Positions 1 through 13,817 of a stretch of 64,000 nt of DNA are shown here, piece after piece. Numbering within the stretch: position 1 is the stretch's first letter; every line of letters starts with the position of its first letter. The notes beneath the pieces are model-generated. The model had not been told where the DNA came from, did no database searches, and saw nothing but the letters and a program-made list of their open reading frames with translations. The stretch is from Enterocloster aldenensis (GTDB lineage: Bacteria; Bacillota; Clostridia; Lachnospirales; Lachnospiraceae): the NCBI RefSeq assembly GCF_003434055.1, contig NZ_QVEX01000007.1:211263-275262 (forward strand), read 5' to 3'. The translations under genes and the position numbers were made by a program.

Positions 1-1
1 A

Positions 2-5102
<5,101 letters not shown>

Positions 5103-5363
5103 CAGCAGAAGTGCCGCTCCCGACATGGAACACAGTACGGGTGCCATGCCATGTCGCCAGGCGGTACTTCCGTTTTACAGGTATGGAAAGCGCACATGGA
5201 TTGTCAGCAGATTGCCCTGTGCCATACTGACAAAAAACGTTATGCCCAATGCGTTATGCTCAATAAAGAATATCGATTTCTTACAAATAATTTTAGATTT
5301 CTTCTGATTAATAACAGAAAATTTATTCAAAATGTAGAAAATGCACAAAAAATATGTGATGTA

Positions 5364-5393
5364 TTGACATACAGTTGTCTATTGTGATAGACT
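5364..5393 (+). promoter_or_regulatory. Candidate promoter of the purine operon
   Basis: TTGACA at 5364-5369 is followed after 18 bp by TAGACT (5388-5393), a fair sigma-A match. Transcription would begin about 40 nt before the riboswitch aptamer. The preceding stretch from 5103 to 5363 holds only short AT-rich open frames that resemble no protein. Confidence 0.5.
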
Positions 5394-5438
5394 CAAGTTG
5401 TCAGTAGATGACGTAACTAAATAAAAGTATAAGTATTC

Positions 5439-5507
5439 AAAACTTATATATGCTCAAAATAGGTTGAGCGTTTCTACCAACTACCGTAATAGTTGACTAT
5501 AAGTTTT
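5439..5507 (+). ncRNA. Purine riboswitch aptamer, guanine class
   Basis: All parts of the purine aptamer can be drawn. P1 is AAAACTTATA (5439-5448) with TATAAGTTTT (5498-5507). P2 is GCTCAA/TTGAGC (5452-5457/5464-5469) with loop AATAGG. J2/3 is GTTTCTACC (5470-5478). P3 is AACTA/TAGTT with loop CCGTAA (5484-5489), complementary to part of the P2 loop. J3/1 is GAC (5495-5497). The C before TATAAG matches the C74 that selects guanine over adenine. A GC-rich stem-loop (5508-5549) and a T7 run (5571-5577) follow, but they do not form a textbook terminator, so on/off logic is not resolved. The genes downstream handle guanine and xanthine. Confidence 0.93.
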
Positions 5508-5626
5508 CACAATCTGTACTGCCCGGGGCACCGGGGACAGACAGTTGTGGAACCTTAGGAACAGCGGTGGTTTTTTTATTTGCCCGGGCCAGCCGCTGTC
5601 CAGGTGGATACGGACAGGAGGAGCAT

Positions 5627-6901
5627 ATGGCAGAGAATTTTGTATTAAAAGGCAACATCTGCTACAGCCAGGATGCCCAGACCCTTGTAACCGTAGAACA
5701 GGGTTATCTGGTATGCCTGGAGGGCAGGTCGGCCGGAGTGTACAGAGAACTTCCTCAAGAGTATGCAGCATTTCCACTGAAGGATTATGGCGACCGGATG
5801 ATTGTTCCGGGGCTTGTGGATCTGCATATCCATGCGCCGCAGTATTCATTCAGGGGACTAGGTATGGACTTAGAGCTGCTGGAATGGCTGAATACACGGA
5901 CATTCCCGGAGGAAGCCAAATACAGGGACGCGGAGTATGCGAAAAAGGCATATTCCATATTTGCGGATAACATGAAACGCAGCGCTACCACAAGAGCATG
6001 TATATTTGCCACCCTTCACAGGGAAGCCACCGAAGTACTGATGGACCTGATGGAGGAAAGCGGATTAAAGACCATGATCGGCAAGGTGAACATGGATAGG
6101 AACTGTCCCGATTTCCTGATTGAGGACAGCGCAGAGGCGTCTGCAAAAGAGACAGTGAGATGGCTGGAGGAGATAAGCGGCAGGTACAGGAACACGGAAC
6201 CGATCCTCACACCGCGGTTCATCCCCACCTGTTCCGACGGACTGATGGAACGGCTGAAGGAGATACAGGTCAGGTACGGTCTGGCCATGCAGTCCCATCT
6301 GTCGGAGAACCGGGGAGAGATTGCATGGGTAAAGGAGCTTTGTCCGTGGGCCGGATTTTATGGGGATGCATACGACCATTTCGGACTGTTCGGCAAAGAC
6401 GTGAGGACCATCATGGCCCATTGCGTATGGCCGCCTGAGGAGGAAGTGCACAGGATGCGGGAGAACGGCGTATTTGTTGCCCACTGTCCCCAGTCCAACA
6501 CCAACCTGTCATCCGGAATCGCGCCGGTGAGGACCTATCTGGATGAGGGCATCCATGTGGGACTTGGAACCGATGTGGCAGGAGGCGTTGGGGAATCCAT
6601 ATTCCGGGCCATGGCAGATGCCATCCAGATGTCAAAGATGCGCTGGAGGCTGGTGGATGAGGAGCAAAAGCCGCTGACCGTGGAAGAAGCATTTTACCTG
6701 GGAACCAAGGGCGGCGGAGCCTTCTTTGGGAAGGTGGGAAGCTTTGAAACAGGATATGAACTGGATGCCGTGGTATTGAATGATGAAAGCCTCAGACATC
6801 CCCAGCCGCTGGATGTAAAAGACAGGCTGGAGCGCTTCATCTATATTTCGGATGAACGTCATATAGATGCCAAGTATGTGGCCGGCAGGCAGGTATTCTG
6901 A
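5627..6901 (+). CDS. guaD: Guanine deaminase
   Basis: This 424-residue amidohydrolase deaminates guanine to xanthine in the cytoplasm. It has the metal-binding HxH pair (H67, H69 in VDLHIHAPQ), the conserved HLSEN segment, the later MAHCVW histidine and GLGTDVAGG with the catalytic-site Asp. This is the guanine deaminase pattern in the ATZ/TRZ superfamily. ATG 5627 is chosen because AGGAGG lies at 5616-5621; the frame is open further upstream without another good start. It is the first gene after the guanine riboswitch and precedes a purine permease and xanthine dehydrogenase, making a guanine-to-xanthine-to-urate route. Confidence 0.93.
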   Translation: MAENFVLKGNICYSQDAQTLVTVEQGYLVCLEGRSAGVYRELPQEYAAFPLKDYGDRMIVPGLVDLHIHAPQYSFRGLGMDLELLEWLNTRTFPEEAKYRDAEYAKKAYSIFADNMKRSATTRACIFATLHREATEVLMDLMEESGLKTMIGKVNMDRNCPDFLIEDSAEASAKETVRWLEEISGRYRNTEPILTPRFIPTCSDGLMERLKEIQVRYGLAMQSHLSENRGEIAWVKELCPWAGFYGDAYDHFGLFGKDVRTIMAHCVWPPEEEVHRMRENGVFVAHCPQSNTNLSSGIAPVRTYLDEGIHVGLGTDVAGGVGESIFRAMADAIQMSKMRWRLVDEEQKPLTVEEAFYLGTKGGGAFFGKVGSFETGYELDAVVLNDESLRHPQPLDVKDRLERFIYISDERHIDAKYVAGRQVF

Positions 6902-7008
6902 AACGGCCGGAATAAAAACTGAATATGTGAGAAAGAGCGGTATGGGGTAAACGTTCTTTCATGATAGAAGTAAAACCACATGTACTTAAAACCAAGGAGG
7001 TATGAAGT

Positions 7009-8403
7009 ATGGAAAACAAAGCAAATCAGGGGTTTTTTGAAAAAGTATTTCACTTATCAGAACATCACACAGACGTGAAGACAGAAATCATTGCGGGAAT
7101 CACAACATTCATGACCATGGCATACATACTTGCAGTTAACCCGAATATCCTAAGCGCCACAGGCATGGACCGGGGAGCTGTTTTTACAGCCACCGCCCTT
7201 GCGTCATTGGTGGCAACCCTGCTCATGGCGGCATTTGCAAACTATCCCTTCGTACTGGCTCCCGGCATGGGACTGAACGCCTACTTTGCTTACACCGTTG
7301 TACTGCAGATGGGTTACACATGGCAGATGGCATTGGCAGCCGTTTTCGTGGAAGGCGTTATCTTCATCCTGCTGTCACTGACCAATGTACGTGAGGCCAT
7401 CTTCAATGCCATACCAATGAACCTGAAACATGCAGTGTCTGCCGGTATCGGACTTTTCATTGCATTCATCGGTTTACAGAATGCCAAGATTGTAGTGGAC
7501 AGCGCCACCCTTGTATCCGTGTTTTCCTTTAAGGGATCTTTGGAGGCAGGTACCTTTAACTCCGTTGGAATTACGGTGCTTCTGGCCCTGTTAGGCGTCC
7601 TGATTACCGGTATCCTGGTTGTGAGGAATGTAAAGGGCAATATCCTCTGGGGAATCCTGATTACCTGGGTTTTAGGAATCATCTGTGAAGTAACCGGATT
7701 GTACCAGCCCAATGCAGAGCTTGGCATGTTCAGCGTGTTACCGGATTTTTCAAGCGGTTTGGGTATCCCGAGCATGGCGTCCACCTTTTTCAAGATGGAC
7801 TTCTCCGGTATCCTGTCACTGAACTTCGTGACCATCATGTTCGCATTCCTGTTTGTGGATATGTTTGATACGCTGGGAACACTGATTGGCGTTGCATCCA
7901 AGGCCGATATGCTGGATAAGGACGGAAAGCTTCCTAAAATCAGGGGCGCGCTGCTGTCTGATGCTATCGGTACCTCCCTTGGCGCTGTATTTGGTACATC
8001 CACCACCACCACGTTTGTAGAGAGTGCATCCGGTGTTGCAGAAGGCGGAAGAACAGGCCTTACATCCGTAGTAGCAGCTATTTTCTTCGGACTGTCCCTG
8101 TTCCTGTCACCGATTTTCCTGGCCATCCCTTCCTTTGCAACGGCTCCGGCCCTGATCATCGTTGGTTTCCTGATGATATCCTCTGTCCTGAAGATTGACT
8201 TTAATGATTTTACAGAAGCCATCCCAAGCTACATCGCTATTATCGCAATGCCCTTTATGTACAGTATTTCCGAAGGTATTGCAATGGGCGTCATCTCTTA
8301 CGTGGTAATCAATGTTGTGACCGGCCATGCGAAGGATAAGAAAATCAGCCTGTTAATGTATATCCTGGCTGTGCTGTTTGTTTTGAAATATGTATTAATC
8401 TAG
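7009..8403 (+). CDS. pbuG: Guanine/hypoxanthine permease, AzgA/PbuG type
   Basis: A 464-residue, very hydrophobic protein of the NCS2-like AzgA group, which imports guanine, hypoxanthine or adenine with protons. It starts with the family-typical HTDVKTEIIAGITTFMTMAY, has APGMGLNAYFAYTVV, a repeated inverted topology of about 13-14 helices, and the TSTTTTFVESASGVAEGGRTG loop characteristic of this family. GGAGGT lies just before ATG 7009. It lies about 100 nt after guaD and would feed both the deaminase and the xanthine dehydrogenase. Confidence 0.93.
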   Translation: MENKANQGFFEKVFHLSEHHTDVKTEIIAGITTFMTMAYILAVNPNILSATGMDRGAVFTATALASLVATLLMAAFANYPFVLAPGMGLNAYFAYTVVLQMGYTWQMALAAVFVEGVIFILLSLTNVREAIFNAIPMNLKHAVSAGIGLFIAFIGLQNAKIVVDSATLVSVFSFKGSLEAGTFNSVGITVLLALLGVLITGILVVRNVKGNILWGILITWVLGIICEVTGLYQPNAELGMFSVLPDFSSGLGIPSMASTFFKMDFSGILSLNFVTIMFAFLFVDMFDTLGTLIGVASKADMLDKDGKLPKIRGALLSDAIGTSLGAVFGTSTTTTFVESASGVAEGGRTGLTSVVAAIFFGLSLFLSPIFLAIPSFATAPALIIVGFLMISSVLKIDFNDFTEAIPSYIAIIAMPFMYSISEGIAMGVISYVVINVVTGHAKDKKISLLMYILAVLFVLKYVLI

Positions 8404-8417
8404 CTATTTTCGCACAC

Positions 8418-8460
8418 GAAGTGCTTTCGCACTAAGCGCCTAAAAGACAGGCGCTAAGTG
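8418..8460 (+). promoter_or_regulatory. Overlapping alternative hairpins between pbuG and xdh genes
   Basis: AGTGC TTTC GCACT forms a small hairpin. Its 3' half also begins a longer stem, GCACTAAGCGCCT with AGGCGCTAAGTGC (one mismatch). The two folds exclude each other. There is no U-run, so this is not a simple terminator; it could be an mRNA processing or stability element or a dispersed REP-like repeat. Confidence 0.5.
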
Positions 8461-8482
8461 CTCAATGCAGGAGGGAGATAGA

Positions 8483-10771
8483 ATGGGAATTGGTAAAAAC
8501 ATGACCCGCGTTGATGCAAAGGATAAAGTGACCGGAGAAGCCAGGTACACGGCTGATTTAGAGCCGAAGGGCCTTCTGACGGCCAAGGTGGTGCGCAGCA
8601 CCATTGCCAACGGCGTGGTAAAAAGCTTTGATTTAAGCGAGGCACTGGCTGTCCCGGGGGTTGTGAAGATTGTCACATGTTTTGATGTGCCGGATATCCA
8701 ATTCCCCACTCCAGGCCATCCATGGTCGGTGGAGACAGCCCACCAGGACATTGCTGACAGGAAGCTGCTCAATACCAGGGTCAGGGTATACGGCGATGAC
8801 ATCGCTGCCGTGATTGCAGAGGATGAGATTGCCGCTGCCAGGGCGGCCCGCCTGGTCAAGGTGGAGTATGAGGAGTATGAACCTTTGCTGACCGTGGAAG
8901 CAGCCATGGCAGAAGGGGCAACACGGCTTCATGAGGAAAAACCAGGCAATGTGATTGCACACTCTTCCTTTACCGTGGGAGAGGGTACCTTTGAGGAGGC
9001 GGTGAAAGAGGAAGGGCTGGTGGTAATCGACAGGGATTACAGGACCCAGAGCGTGCAGCACTGCCATATTGAGACACCGATATCCTTTGCCTATATGGAA
9101 AAGGACCGCATCATTGTCACCACATCCACCCAGATTCCCCATATTGTGCGTCGCGTCATCAGCCAGGCCTTGGGGCTGCCCATGGGCAGGATCCGTGTTA
9201 TCAAGCCGTATATCGGAGGCGGCTTTGGCAACAAGCAGGATGTGCTCTATGAACCGCTGAATGCATTCCTTACCACCCAGGTGGGCGGGCGCGGCGTGAG
9301 GATGGAGATATCCAGGGAGGAAACCCTTGGATGTACCCGCGTGCGCCATGCCATTGAACTTAAGGTAAAGGCAGCTGCCAGAAAGGACGGCACCCTGGTG
9401 GCCAGGAAGCTGGAGGCATACTCTAACCAGGGAGGTTATGCGTCCCATGCACATGCCATTGTAGCCAACTCATCCAATGAGTTCAAGCAGATATATCATG
9501 ATGAAAAGGTTCTGGAGTCCGATGCCTATACGGTATACACCAATATTGCCACAGGCGGCGCCATGAGAGGATACGGGATCCCCCAGGCAGCCTTTGCAGC
9601 GGAGTGTATGGCGGATGACCTGGCCCTGGCCCTTCATATGGATCCTCTGGAGTTCCGCAGGAAGAACTGTATGCGGCCGGGATATGAGGACCCCCACACC
9701 CATGTGAAATGCAACACTTACGGCCTTATGGAATGTATGGAAAAGGGCCGCCGGTTCATTCACTGGGACGAGAAGCGCAGGGAATATGAGAACCAGACAG
9801 GTCCCATAAGAAAGGGAATCGGAATGGCCATTTTCTGTTACAAGACAGGCGTATATCCCATTTCCCTGGAAACAGCGGCCTGCAGGATGGTACTGAACCA
9901 GGACGGCTCCATGCAGCTTTCCATGGGCGCAACCGAAATCGGACAGGGTGCCGACACGGTGTTTACCCAGATGGCGGCAGAGGTGACGGGGATAACAGCA
10001 GACAAGGTCAATGTCCTGTCCACGCAGGATACGGATATAACGCCCTTTGACACAGGGGCCTATGCATCCAGGCAGACATATGTAAGCGGCATGGCAGTCA
10101 AGAAGACCGGAGCCATATTTAAGGAAAAGATACTGGAGTACGGCGCTTATATGCTTAAGCGCGGCCAGGACACACTGGATATAGAGAACAATTTCGTGGT
10201 GGATAAGGACACAAGGAAACCGCTTCTTGCCATGGAAGAACTGGCTACCACGGCATTTTACAGCCTGGACCGTTCCGTCCATATCACGGCAGAGGCAACC
10301 AGCCACTGCAAGACAAACACCTTTGCAACCGGCGTATGTTTTGCCGAGGTAGAGGTAGATATGCCTCTGGGCAAGGTAAAGGTAACCAATATTGTAAACG
10401 TCCATGACAGCGGGAACCTGATTAACCCCAAACTGGCGGCTGCCCAGGTACACGGCGGCATGAGCATGGGGCTTGGATACGGGCTCAGCGAACAGCTGCT
10501 CTTTGATGCAAAGGGAAGGCCGTTAAATGACAACCTGCTGGATTACAAGCTTCCCACATCCATGGACACGCCGGACCTTAACGCGCTGTTTGTGGAACTG
10601 GATGACCCGACAGGACCGTTTGGCAACAAGGCCCTGGGAGAGCCGCCGGCCATTCCGGTGGCGCCGGCCGTGCGCAACGCGGTACTGCATGCCACAGGAG
10701 TGGCGGTGGATTCCCTGCCCCTGGACCCGCAGAAACTGGTGGAACATTTTAAAGCAGCAGGACTTATATAG
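8483..10771 (+). CDS. xdhA: Xanthine dehydrogenase, molybdenum-binding subunit
   Basis: A 762-residue large subunit of the xanthine oxidase family, which hydroxylates hypoxanthine or xanthine at the molybdopterin centre. It has the N-terminal aldehyde oxidase/xanthine dehydrogenase a/b hammerhead (DAKDKVTGEARYTADL), the Moco motif IGGGFGNKQD near residue 243, ATEIGQGADTVF, and the catalytic Glu in ALGEPPAIP (E720). ATG 8483 is chosen because GGAGGGAG lies 7 nt upstream; the ATG at 8465 precedes that site. It is followed by the FAD and 2Fe-2S subunit genes, completing the usual three-gene set. An exact substrate other than a purine cannot be excluded. Confidence 0.92.
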   Translation: MGIGKNMTRVDAKDKVTGEARYTADLEPKGLLTAKVVRSTIANGVVKSFDLSEALAVPGVVKIVTCFDVPDIQFPTPGHPWSVETAHQDIADRKLLNTRVRVYGDDIAAVIAEDEIAAARAARLVKVEYEEYEPLLTVEAAMAEGATRLHEEKPGNVIAHSSFTVGEGTFEEAVKEEGLVVIDRDYRTQSVQHCHIETPISFAYMEKDRIIVTTSTQIPHIVRRVISQALGLPMGRIRVIKPYIGGGFGNKQDVLYEPLNAFLTTQVGGRGVRMEISREETLGCTRVRHAIELKVKAAARKDGTLVARKLEAYSNQGGYASHAHAIVANSSNEFKQIYHDEKVLESDAYTVYTNIATGGAMRGYGIPQAAFAAECMADDLALALHMDPLEFRRKNCMRPGYEDPHTHVKCNTYGLMECMEKGRRFIHWDEKRREYENQTGPIRKGIGMAIFCYKTGVYPISLETAACRMVLNQDGSMQLSMGATEIGQGADTVFTQMAAEVTGITADKVNVLSTQDTDITPFDTGAYASRQTYVSGMAVKKTGAIFKEKILEYGAYMLKRGQDTLDIENNFVVDKDTRKPLLAMEELATTAFYSLDRSVHITAEATSHCKTNTFATGVCFAEVEVDMPLGKVKVTNIVNVHDSGNLINPKLAAAQVHGGMSMGLGYGLSEQLLFDAKGRPLNDNLLDYKLPTSMDTPDLNALFVELDDPTGPFGNKALGEPPAIPVAPAVRNAVLHATGVAVDSLPLDPQKLVEHFKAAGLI

Positions 10772-10787
10772 GAAGGGCGGTGTTAGC

Positions 10788-11675
10788 ATGTATGATATTG
10801 ACAAATACTACCAGGCAGTTGATGTAGACGATGCGGTGCGCGCCCTCTCAAAGGACCCGGAGGCAGTGGTGATATCCGGGGGAAGCGACGTACTGATTAA
10901 AATCAGGGAAGGAAAGCTGGCAGGCTGTTCCCTGGTAAGCATACATGGGATTAAGGAACTGGAAGGCATCCGTGTGGAGGAGGACGGCACCATTGCAATC
11001 GGCCCTGCCACCACATTTTCCCATATTACAAACAATCAGATAATACAGGACCTGATTCCAATCCTGGGGGATGCGGTGGACATGGCAGGCGGCCCCCAGC
11101 TTCGCAATATCGGCACGGTAGGCGGTAATGTATGCAACGGCGTTACCAGTGCGGACAGCGCCAGCAGTTTCTGCTGTCTGAATGCCGTCCTGGTATTAAA
11201 AGGACCAGAGGGCATACGGGAAGTGCCGATCAGCCAGTGGTACACCGGGCCTGGCAGGACCGTGAGGAAGCATGAGGAAGTGCTGGTTTCCATCCGGATT
11301 AAAAAAGAGGATTATGAAGGATACAGCGGCCATTACATTAAATATGGAAAAAGGGGAGCCATGGAGATAGCAACCCTGGGCTGTGCCGTAACCGTAAAAC
11401 TGTCCGAAGACAAAAAGCATATAGCTGACCTGCGCCTTGCATATGGAGTGGCAGCGCCCACGCCCATCCGCTGCCATGAGACAGAACAGTCGGTCATCGG
11501 CATGGAGCTTGGGGAGGCCCTGGCTGAGAAGGTTGGAAGGGGAGCGCTCTTGGAAGTGAATCCGCGTTCCAGCTGGAGGGCGTCAAAGGAGTTCCGCCTG
11601 CAGCTGGTGGAAGAACTTGGCAAGAGGGCGGTGAGACAGGCAGCAATCAACGCAGGAGGTGAGTGGGATGCTTAA
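10788..11675 (+). CDS. xdhB: Xanthine dehydrogenase, FAD-binding subunit
   Basis: A 295-residue protein of the CO dehydrogenase flavoprotein family. It shows the FAD pyrophosphate segment VVISGGSDVLIKI and the second FAD motif QLRNIGTVGGNVCNG, then the C-terminal CO_deh_flav domain. It passes electrons from the iron-sulfur subunit to NAD or another acceptor. Start ATG 10788 follows GGAAGGGCGG and lies 16 nt after the large-subunit stop. A much longer open frame starting inside the large-subunit gene is a shadow. Confidence 0.92.
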   Translation: MYDIDKYYQAVDVDDAVRALSKDPEAVVISGGSDVLIKIREGKLAGCSLVSIHGIKELEGIRVEEDGTIAIGPATTFSHITNNQIIQDLIPILGDAVDMAGGPQLRNIGTVGGNVCNGVTSADSASSFCCLNAVLVLKGPEGIREVPISQWYTGPGRTVRKHEEVLVSIRIKKEDYEGYSGHYIKYGKRGAMEIATLGCAVTVKLSEDKKHIADLRLAYGVAAPTPIRCHETEQSVIGMELGEALAEKVGRGALLEVNPRSSWRASKEFRLQLVEELGKRAVRQAAINAGGEWDA

Positions 11676-12153
11676 TATCGTTCATATGACGGTCAATGGA
11701 AAAGATGTGGAATTGGCCGTGGACCCAAGGGAATCCCTGTTGGACACCCTGAGGAACCGCCTTGGACTGACCAGCGTGAAAAAGGGCTGTGAGGTTGGGG
11801 AGTGCGGCGCATGTACCGTACTGGTTGACGGAGAGGCCATTGACAGCTGCATTTATCTGACCATGTGGGCCGAGGGACGCCGCATCATGACGGTGGAGGG
11901 CCTTAAGGGCCCAAATGGCGAGCTGAGTCCCATTCAGACAGCATTCATCGAGGAAGCTGCCGTGCAGTGCGGTTTCTGTACACCAGGACTAATCATGTCA
12001 GCGGTGGAGATTGTAGGCACAGGAAAGCGGTACAACCGGGAGGAACTGCGCAAACTGATTTCCGGCCATCTGTGCAGGTGCACCGGATATGAGAACATCC
12101 TCAATGCAATGGAACGGATTGTGGAGGAAACATATAAGGTGGTCGGGAAATAA
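11668..12153 (+). CDS. xdhC: Xanthine dehydrogenase, 2Fe-2S subunit
   Basis: A 161-residue ferredoxin-like subunit. The first cluster is the plant-type set in GCEVGECGACTV plus C in IDSC; the second is in the four-helix domain, VQCGFCTPG and GHLCRCTGY. It carries electrons from the Mo centre to FAD. ATG 11668 has GGAGG at 11655-11659 and overlaps the preceding stop by 8 nt; a GTG at 11659 overlaps the ribosome binding site and is less likely. It is the last clear gene of the purine operon. Confidence 0.92.
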   Translation: MLNIVHMTVNGKDVELAVDPRESLLDTLRNRLGLTSVKKGCEVGECGACTVLVDGEAIDSCIYLTMWAEGRRIMTVEGLKGPNGELSPIQTAFIEEAAVQCGFCTPGLIMSAVEIVGTGKRYNREELRKLISGHLCRCTGYENILNAMERIVEETYKVVGK

Positions 12154-12176
12154 CACACCATGGGAGATGCGGTGTA

Positions 12177-12204
12177 TGGCCAGGACCCTGAGGAAGTCCT
12201 GGCC
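12177..12204 (+). terminator. Stable hairpin after the purine operon
   Basis: GGCCAGGAC and GTCCTGGCC form a perfect 9-bp stem just downstream of the xanthine dehydrogenase genes. No T-run follows, so termination is uncertain. The same DNA lies inside a 24-codon open frame (ATG 12170, TAA 12231). A second hairpin, GGGCGC/GCGCCC, is at 12252-12275. Nothing else is recognised between 12154 and 12474. Confidence 0.45.
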
Positions 12205-12474
12205 GGCATCTTAAAATATAAGGGTTTGGGATAACCCATAGTGAAAAGAGAGGGCGCTGCAGTCATGCGGCGCCCAATTCATTTACAGGTATGATTAAAA
12301 GCCTGGCTAAGCGCCTCATGGGAATAGGGAGATGAGTGCCTGCAGGAAGCGCCTCGCTGCTTTTGTTTGAAAAAATCTAGTGTAAAGAAAACCAATCCAT
12401 TATAAAATAGCGGATTGGCACAACATAAAAGTGGCACAATAAAAGACATTAGAGAAAAAGCGAGGGCTGAAATC

Positions 12475-13311
12475 ATGATTGATACGGATTTAAGCAGATA
12501 TGAAACCTACCTGCGCAGCGAGGAACGCAGCGCCAATACCATAGCAAAGTATCTCCGGGGTTTAAGGGTATTCTTCACGTTCATGGGAAATGAATCTCTT
12601 TGCAAGGAAGCAGTAGTCAGCTTTAAGGGATATCTGACCGAATCCTATGCCCCGGCCAGTGTCAATTCCATGCTGGCCGCAGTCAATGGCTTTTTGGAAT
12701 GGTCCGGCATGCCACAGATGAAAGTCAAGCCGCTGAAAATCCAAAAATGTCTTTTTGCAAAGCCGGAAAAAGAACTGACCCAGGAGGAATACTGGCGGCT
12801 GATAAAAGCAGCGGAGGAAAAAGACAACCACCGTCTTGCAATGCTGCTTCAGACAATCTGCGCCACCGGTATCCGGGTGTCCGAGGTGCGCCACATAACC
12901 GTGGAAGCCGTGGGGATTGGACAGGCCAATGTGGACTGCAAAGGGAAGAACCGTGTGGTATTCCTGCCAAAAGTACTATGCCGGGCACTGCAGAGGTATT
13001 GCAGGAAGCATGGGATTGACAGCGGGCCGGTCTTTAAAACCGCTGGCGGGAAGCCCCTTGACCGGACAAATATATGGAGGGATATGAAAGCGCTCTGTAA
13101 CAGGGCTGGCGTGGAACCGGGAAAGGTATTCCCCCACAATCTGCGCCATTTGTTTGCCCGGACCTATTATAAGCTGGAAAAGGACCTGTCAAGGCTTGCC
13201 GACCTGCTGGGACATTCCAGTGTCACCACCACGCGGATATACACAATGGAAAGCGGCAAATCCCATATCCGGCAATTAGAGCGCATCGGCCTTGTCCTTG
13301 CAAAAAAATAA
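12475..13311 (+). CDS. Tyrosine recombinase, probable DNA invertase of the adjacent switch
   Basis: A 278-residue XerC/D-like integrase. The N-terminal SAM-like core-binding domain (about 1-90) is followed by a catalytic domain with R in ATGIRVSEVRH, K before NRVVFLP, HNLRH, and LGHSSVTTTRIYTM with the nucleophilic Tyr. ATG 12475 has GAGGG 9 nt upstream; a longer frame begins with TTG at 12415. The stop is only 4 nt from the left inverted repeat of a 263-bp segment, and a promoter-bearing segment plus polysaccharide genes follow. Recombinases in this position invert promoters of capsule operons in other gut bacteria, so a local invertase is more likely than a phage integrase. Confidence 0.88.
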   Translation: MIDTDLSRYETYLRSEERSANTIAKYLRGLRVFFTFMGNESLCKEAVVSFKGYLTESYAPASVNSMLAAVNGFLEWSGMPQMKVKPLKIQKCLFAKPEKELTQEEYWRLIKAAEEKDNHRLAMLLQTICATGIRVSEVRHITVEAVGIGQANVDCKGKNRVVFLPKVLCRALQRYCRKHGIDSGPVFKTAGGKPLDRTNIWRDMKALCNRAGVEPGKVFPHNLRHLFARTYYKLEKDLSRLADLLGHSSVTTTRIYTMESGKSHIRQLERIGLVLAKK

Positions 13312-13315
13312 ACGG

Positions 13316-13339
13316 CAACATAATAGCAATTATGTTGTC
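13316..13339 (+). repeat. Left inverted repeat of invertible segment
   Basis: A 24-bp repeat that matches the reverse complement of 13555-13578 exactly. The 22-bp core is itself a recombinase-like site: arms CAACATAAT and ATTATGTTG around an asymmetric centre AGCA. It starts 4 nt after the recombinase stop codon. Confidence 0.93.
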
Positions 13340-13554
13340 GCCAGGAGCGATTTAAATCAATATGGTACATAAACAGTTTAACATGGCACATGGAAAAAAG
13401 CAAGAATTGCTGTAAAAACAAAGTAAAACCGAAGTAAAACAGCATGAGGAACAGACCGGGGAAAGCGATTCTTTTTCACCGGTTTATTTTGCATACCATT
13501 TTGCTGGTTTCGGGACAGATACGGTTACGTTTCTTCCCAATACAGAAAAAGTGT
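13340..13554. promoter_or_regulatory. Invertible promoter segment (phase switch)
   Basis: This 215-bp segment lies between oppositely oriented recombination sites and has no gene. On the minus strand TTGCTT (13403-13398) and TAAACT (13380-13375) are 17 bp apart, a plausible weak promoter pointing towards the recombinase in the orientation given. Directly upstream of that -35 are three heptamers at 11-bp intervals. Inversion would point the promoter at the regulator and polysaccharide genes that start at 13818. In the orientation shown, no convincing promoter faces that operon, so this copy is probably OFF. The 13579-13817 stretch is leader without a recognised gene. Confidence 0.72.
13412..13440 (-). 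promoter_or_regulatory. Three heptamer direct repeats, candidate activator site
   Basis: GTAAAAA (13412), GTAAAAC (13423) and GTAAAAC (13434) are spaced exactly 11 bp apart, one helical turn. Read on the minus strand they sit 9 bp upstream of the candidate -35. Heptamers at 11-bp spacing next to the -35 are the known binding layout of SARP/OmpR-type winged-helix activators, and two such proteins are encoded downstream. Binding is inferred. Confidence 0.5.
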
Positions 13555-13578
13555 GACAACATAATTGCTATTATGTTG
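13555..13578 (-). repeat. Right inverted repeat of invertible segment
   Basis: Exact reverse complement of 13316-13339. The centre reads TGCT here and AGCA in the left copy, so the sites point towards each other and recombination gives inversion, not deletion. Confidence 0.93.
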
Positions 13579-13817
13579 CATCCCTTCTGCCGGACATAAG
13601 GGACAGGGATTCAAGGATTTTTTGGCAAACATCACAAAACTGATGAAAAAGTACAATTTTGTGTAAAATATGGAGGGGGATTTAGAGGGAAATGGGGTTA
13701 TATTACTGGAATTAGAAGGCCGTTTATGTTAACATATAGGTAGGGGGCAATGAGCCCCGGCGGAGAACGAAAGGAACTGCGGGTTCCGAAAATGCGGGAT
13801 AAAGGTGAGTATGCAAC

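Noticed and set aside
5125..5387. Short open frames before the riboswitch
   Set aside because: AT-rich, no ribosome binding site, and they overlap the promoter region of the purine operon.
7314..8222. 302-codon open frame on the minus strand inside the purine permease gene
   Set aside because: It lies wholly opposite a clear AzgA/PbuG gene, has a low-complexity Ile/Pro/Ser composition and no family likeness.
9470..10453. 327-codon open frame on the minus strand inside the xanthine dehydrogenase gene
   Set aside because: Antisense shadow; Cys/His/Leu-rich composition and no ribosome binding site.
12415..12474. Upstream TTG extension of the recombinase
   Set aside because: No ribosome binding site at TTG 12415, whereas ATG 12475 has GAGGG and gives the usual N-terminus.
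12475..13578. Tyrosine recombinase considered as an integrase of a prophage or ICE
   Set aside because: No phage or conjugation genes lie beside it, while perfect inverted repeats do.
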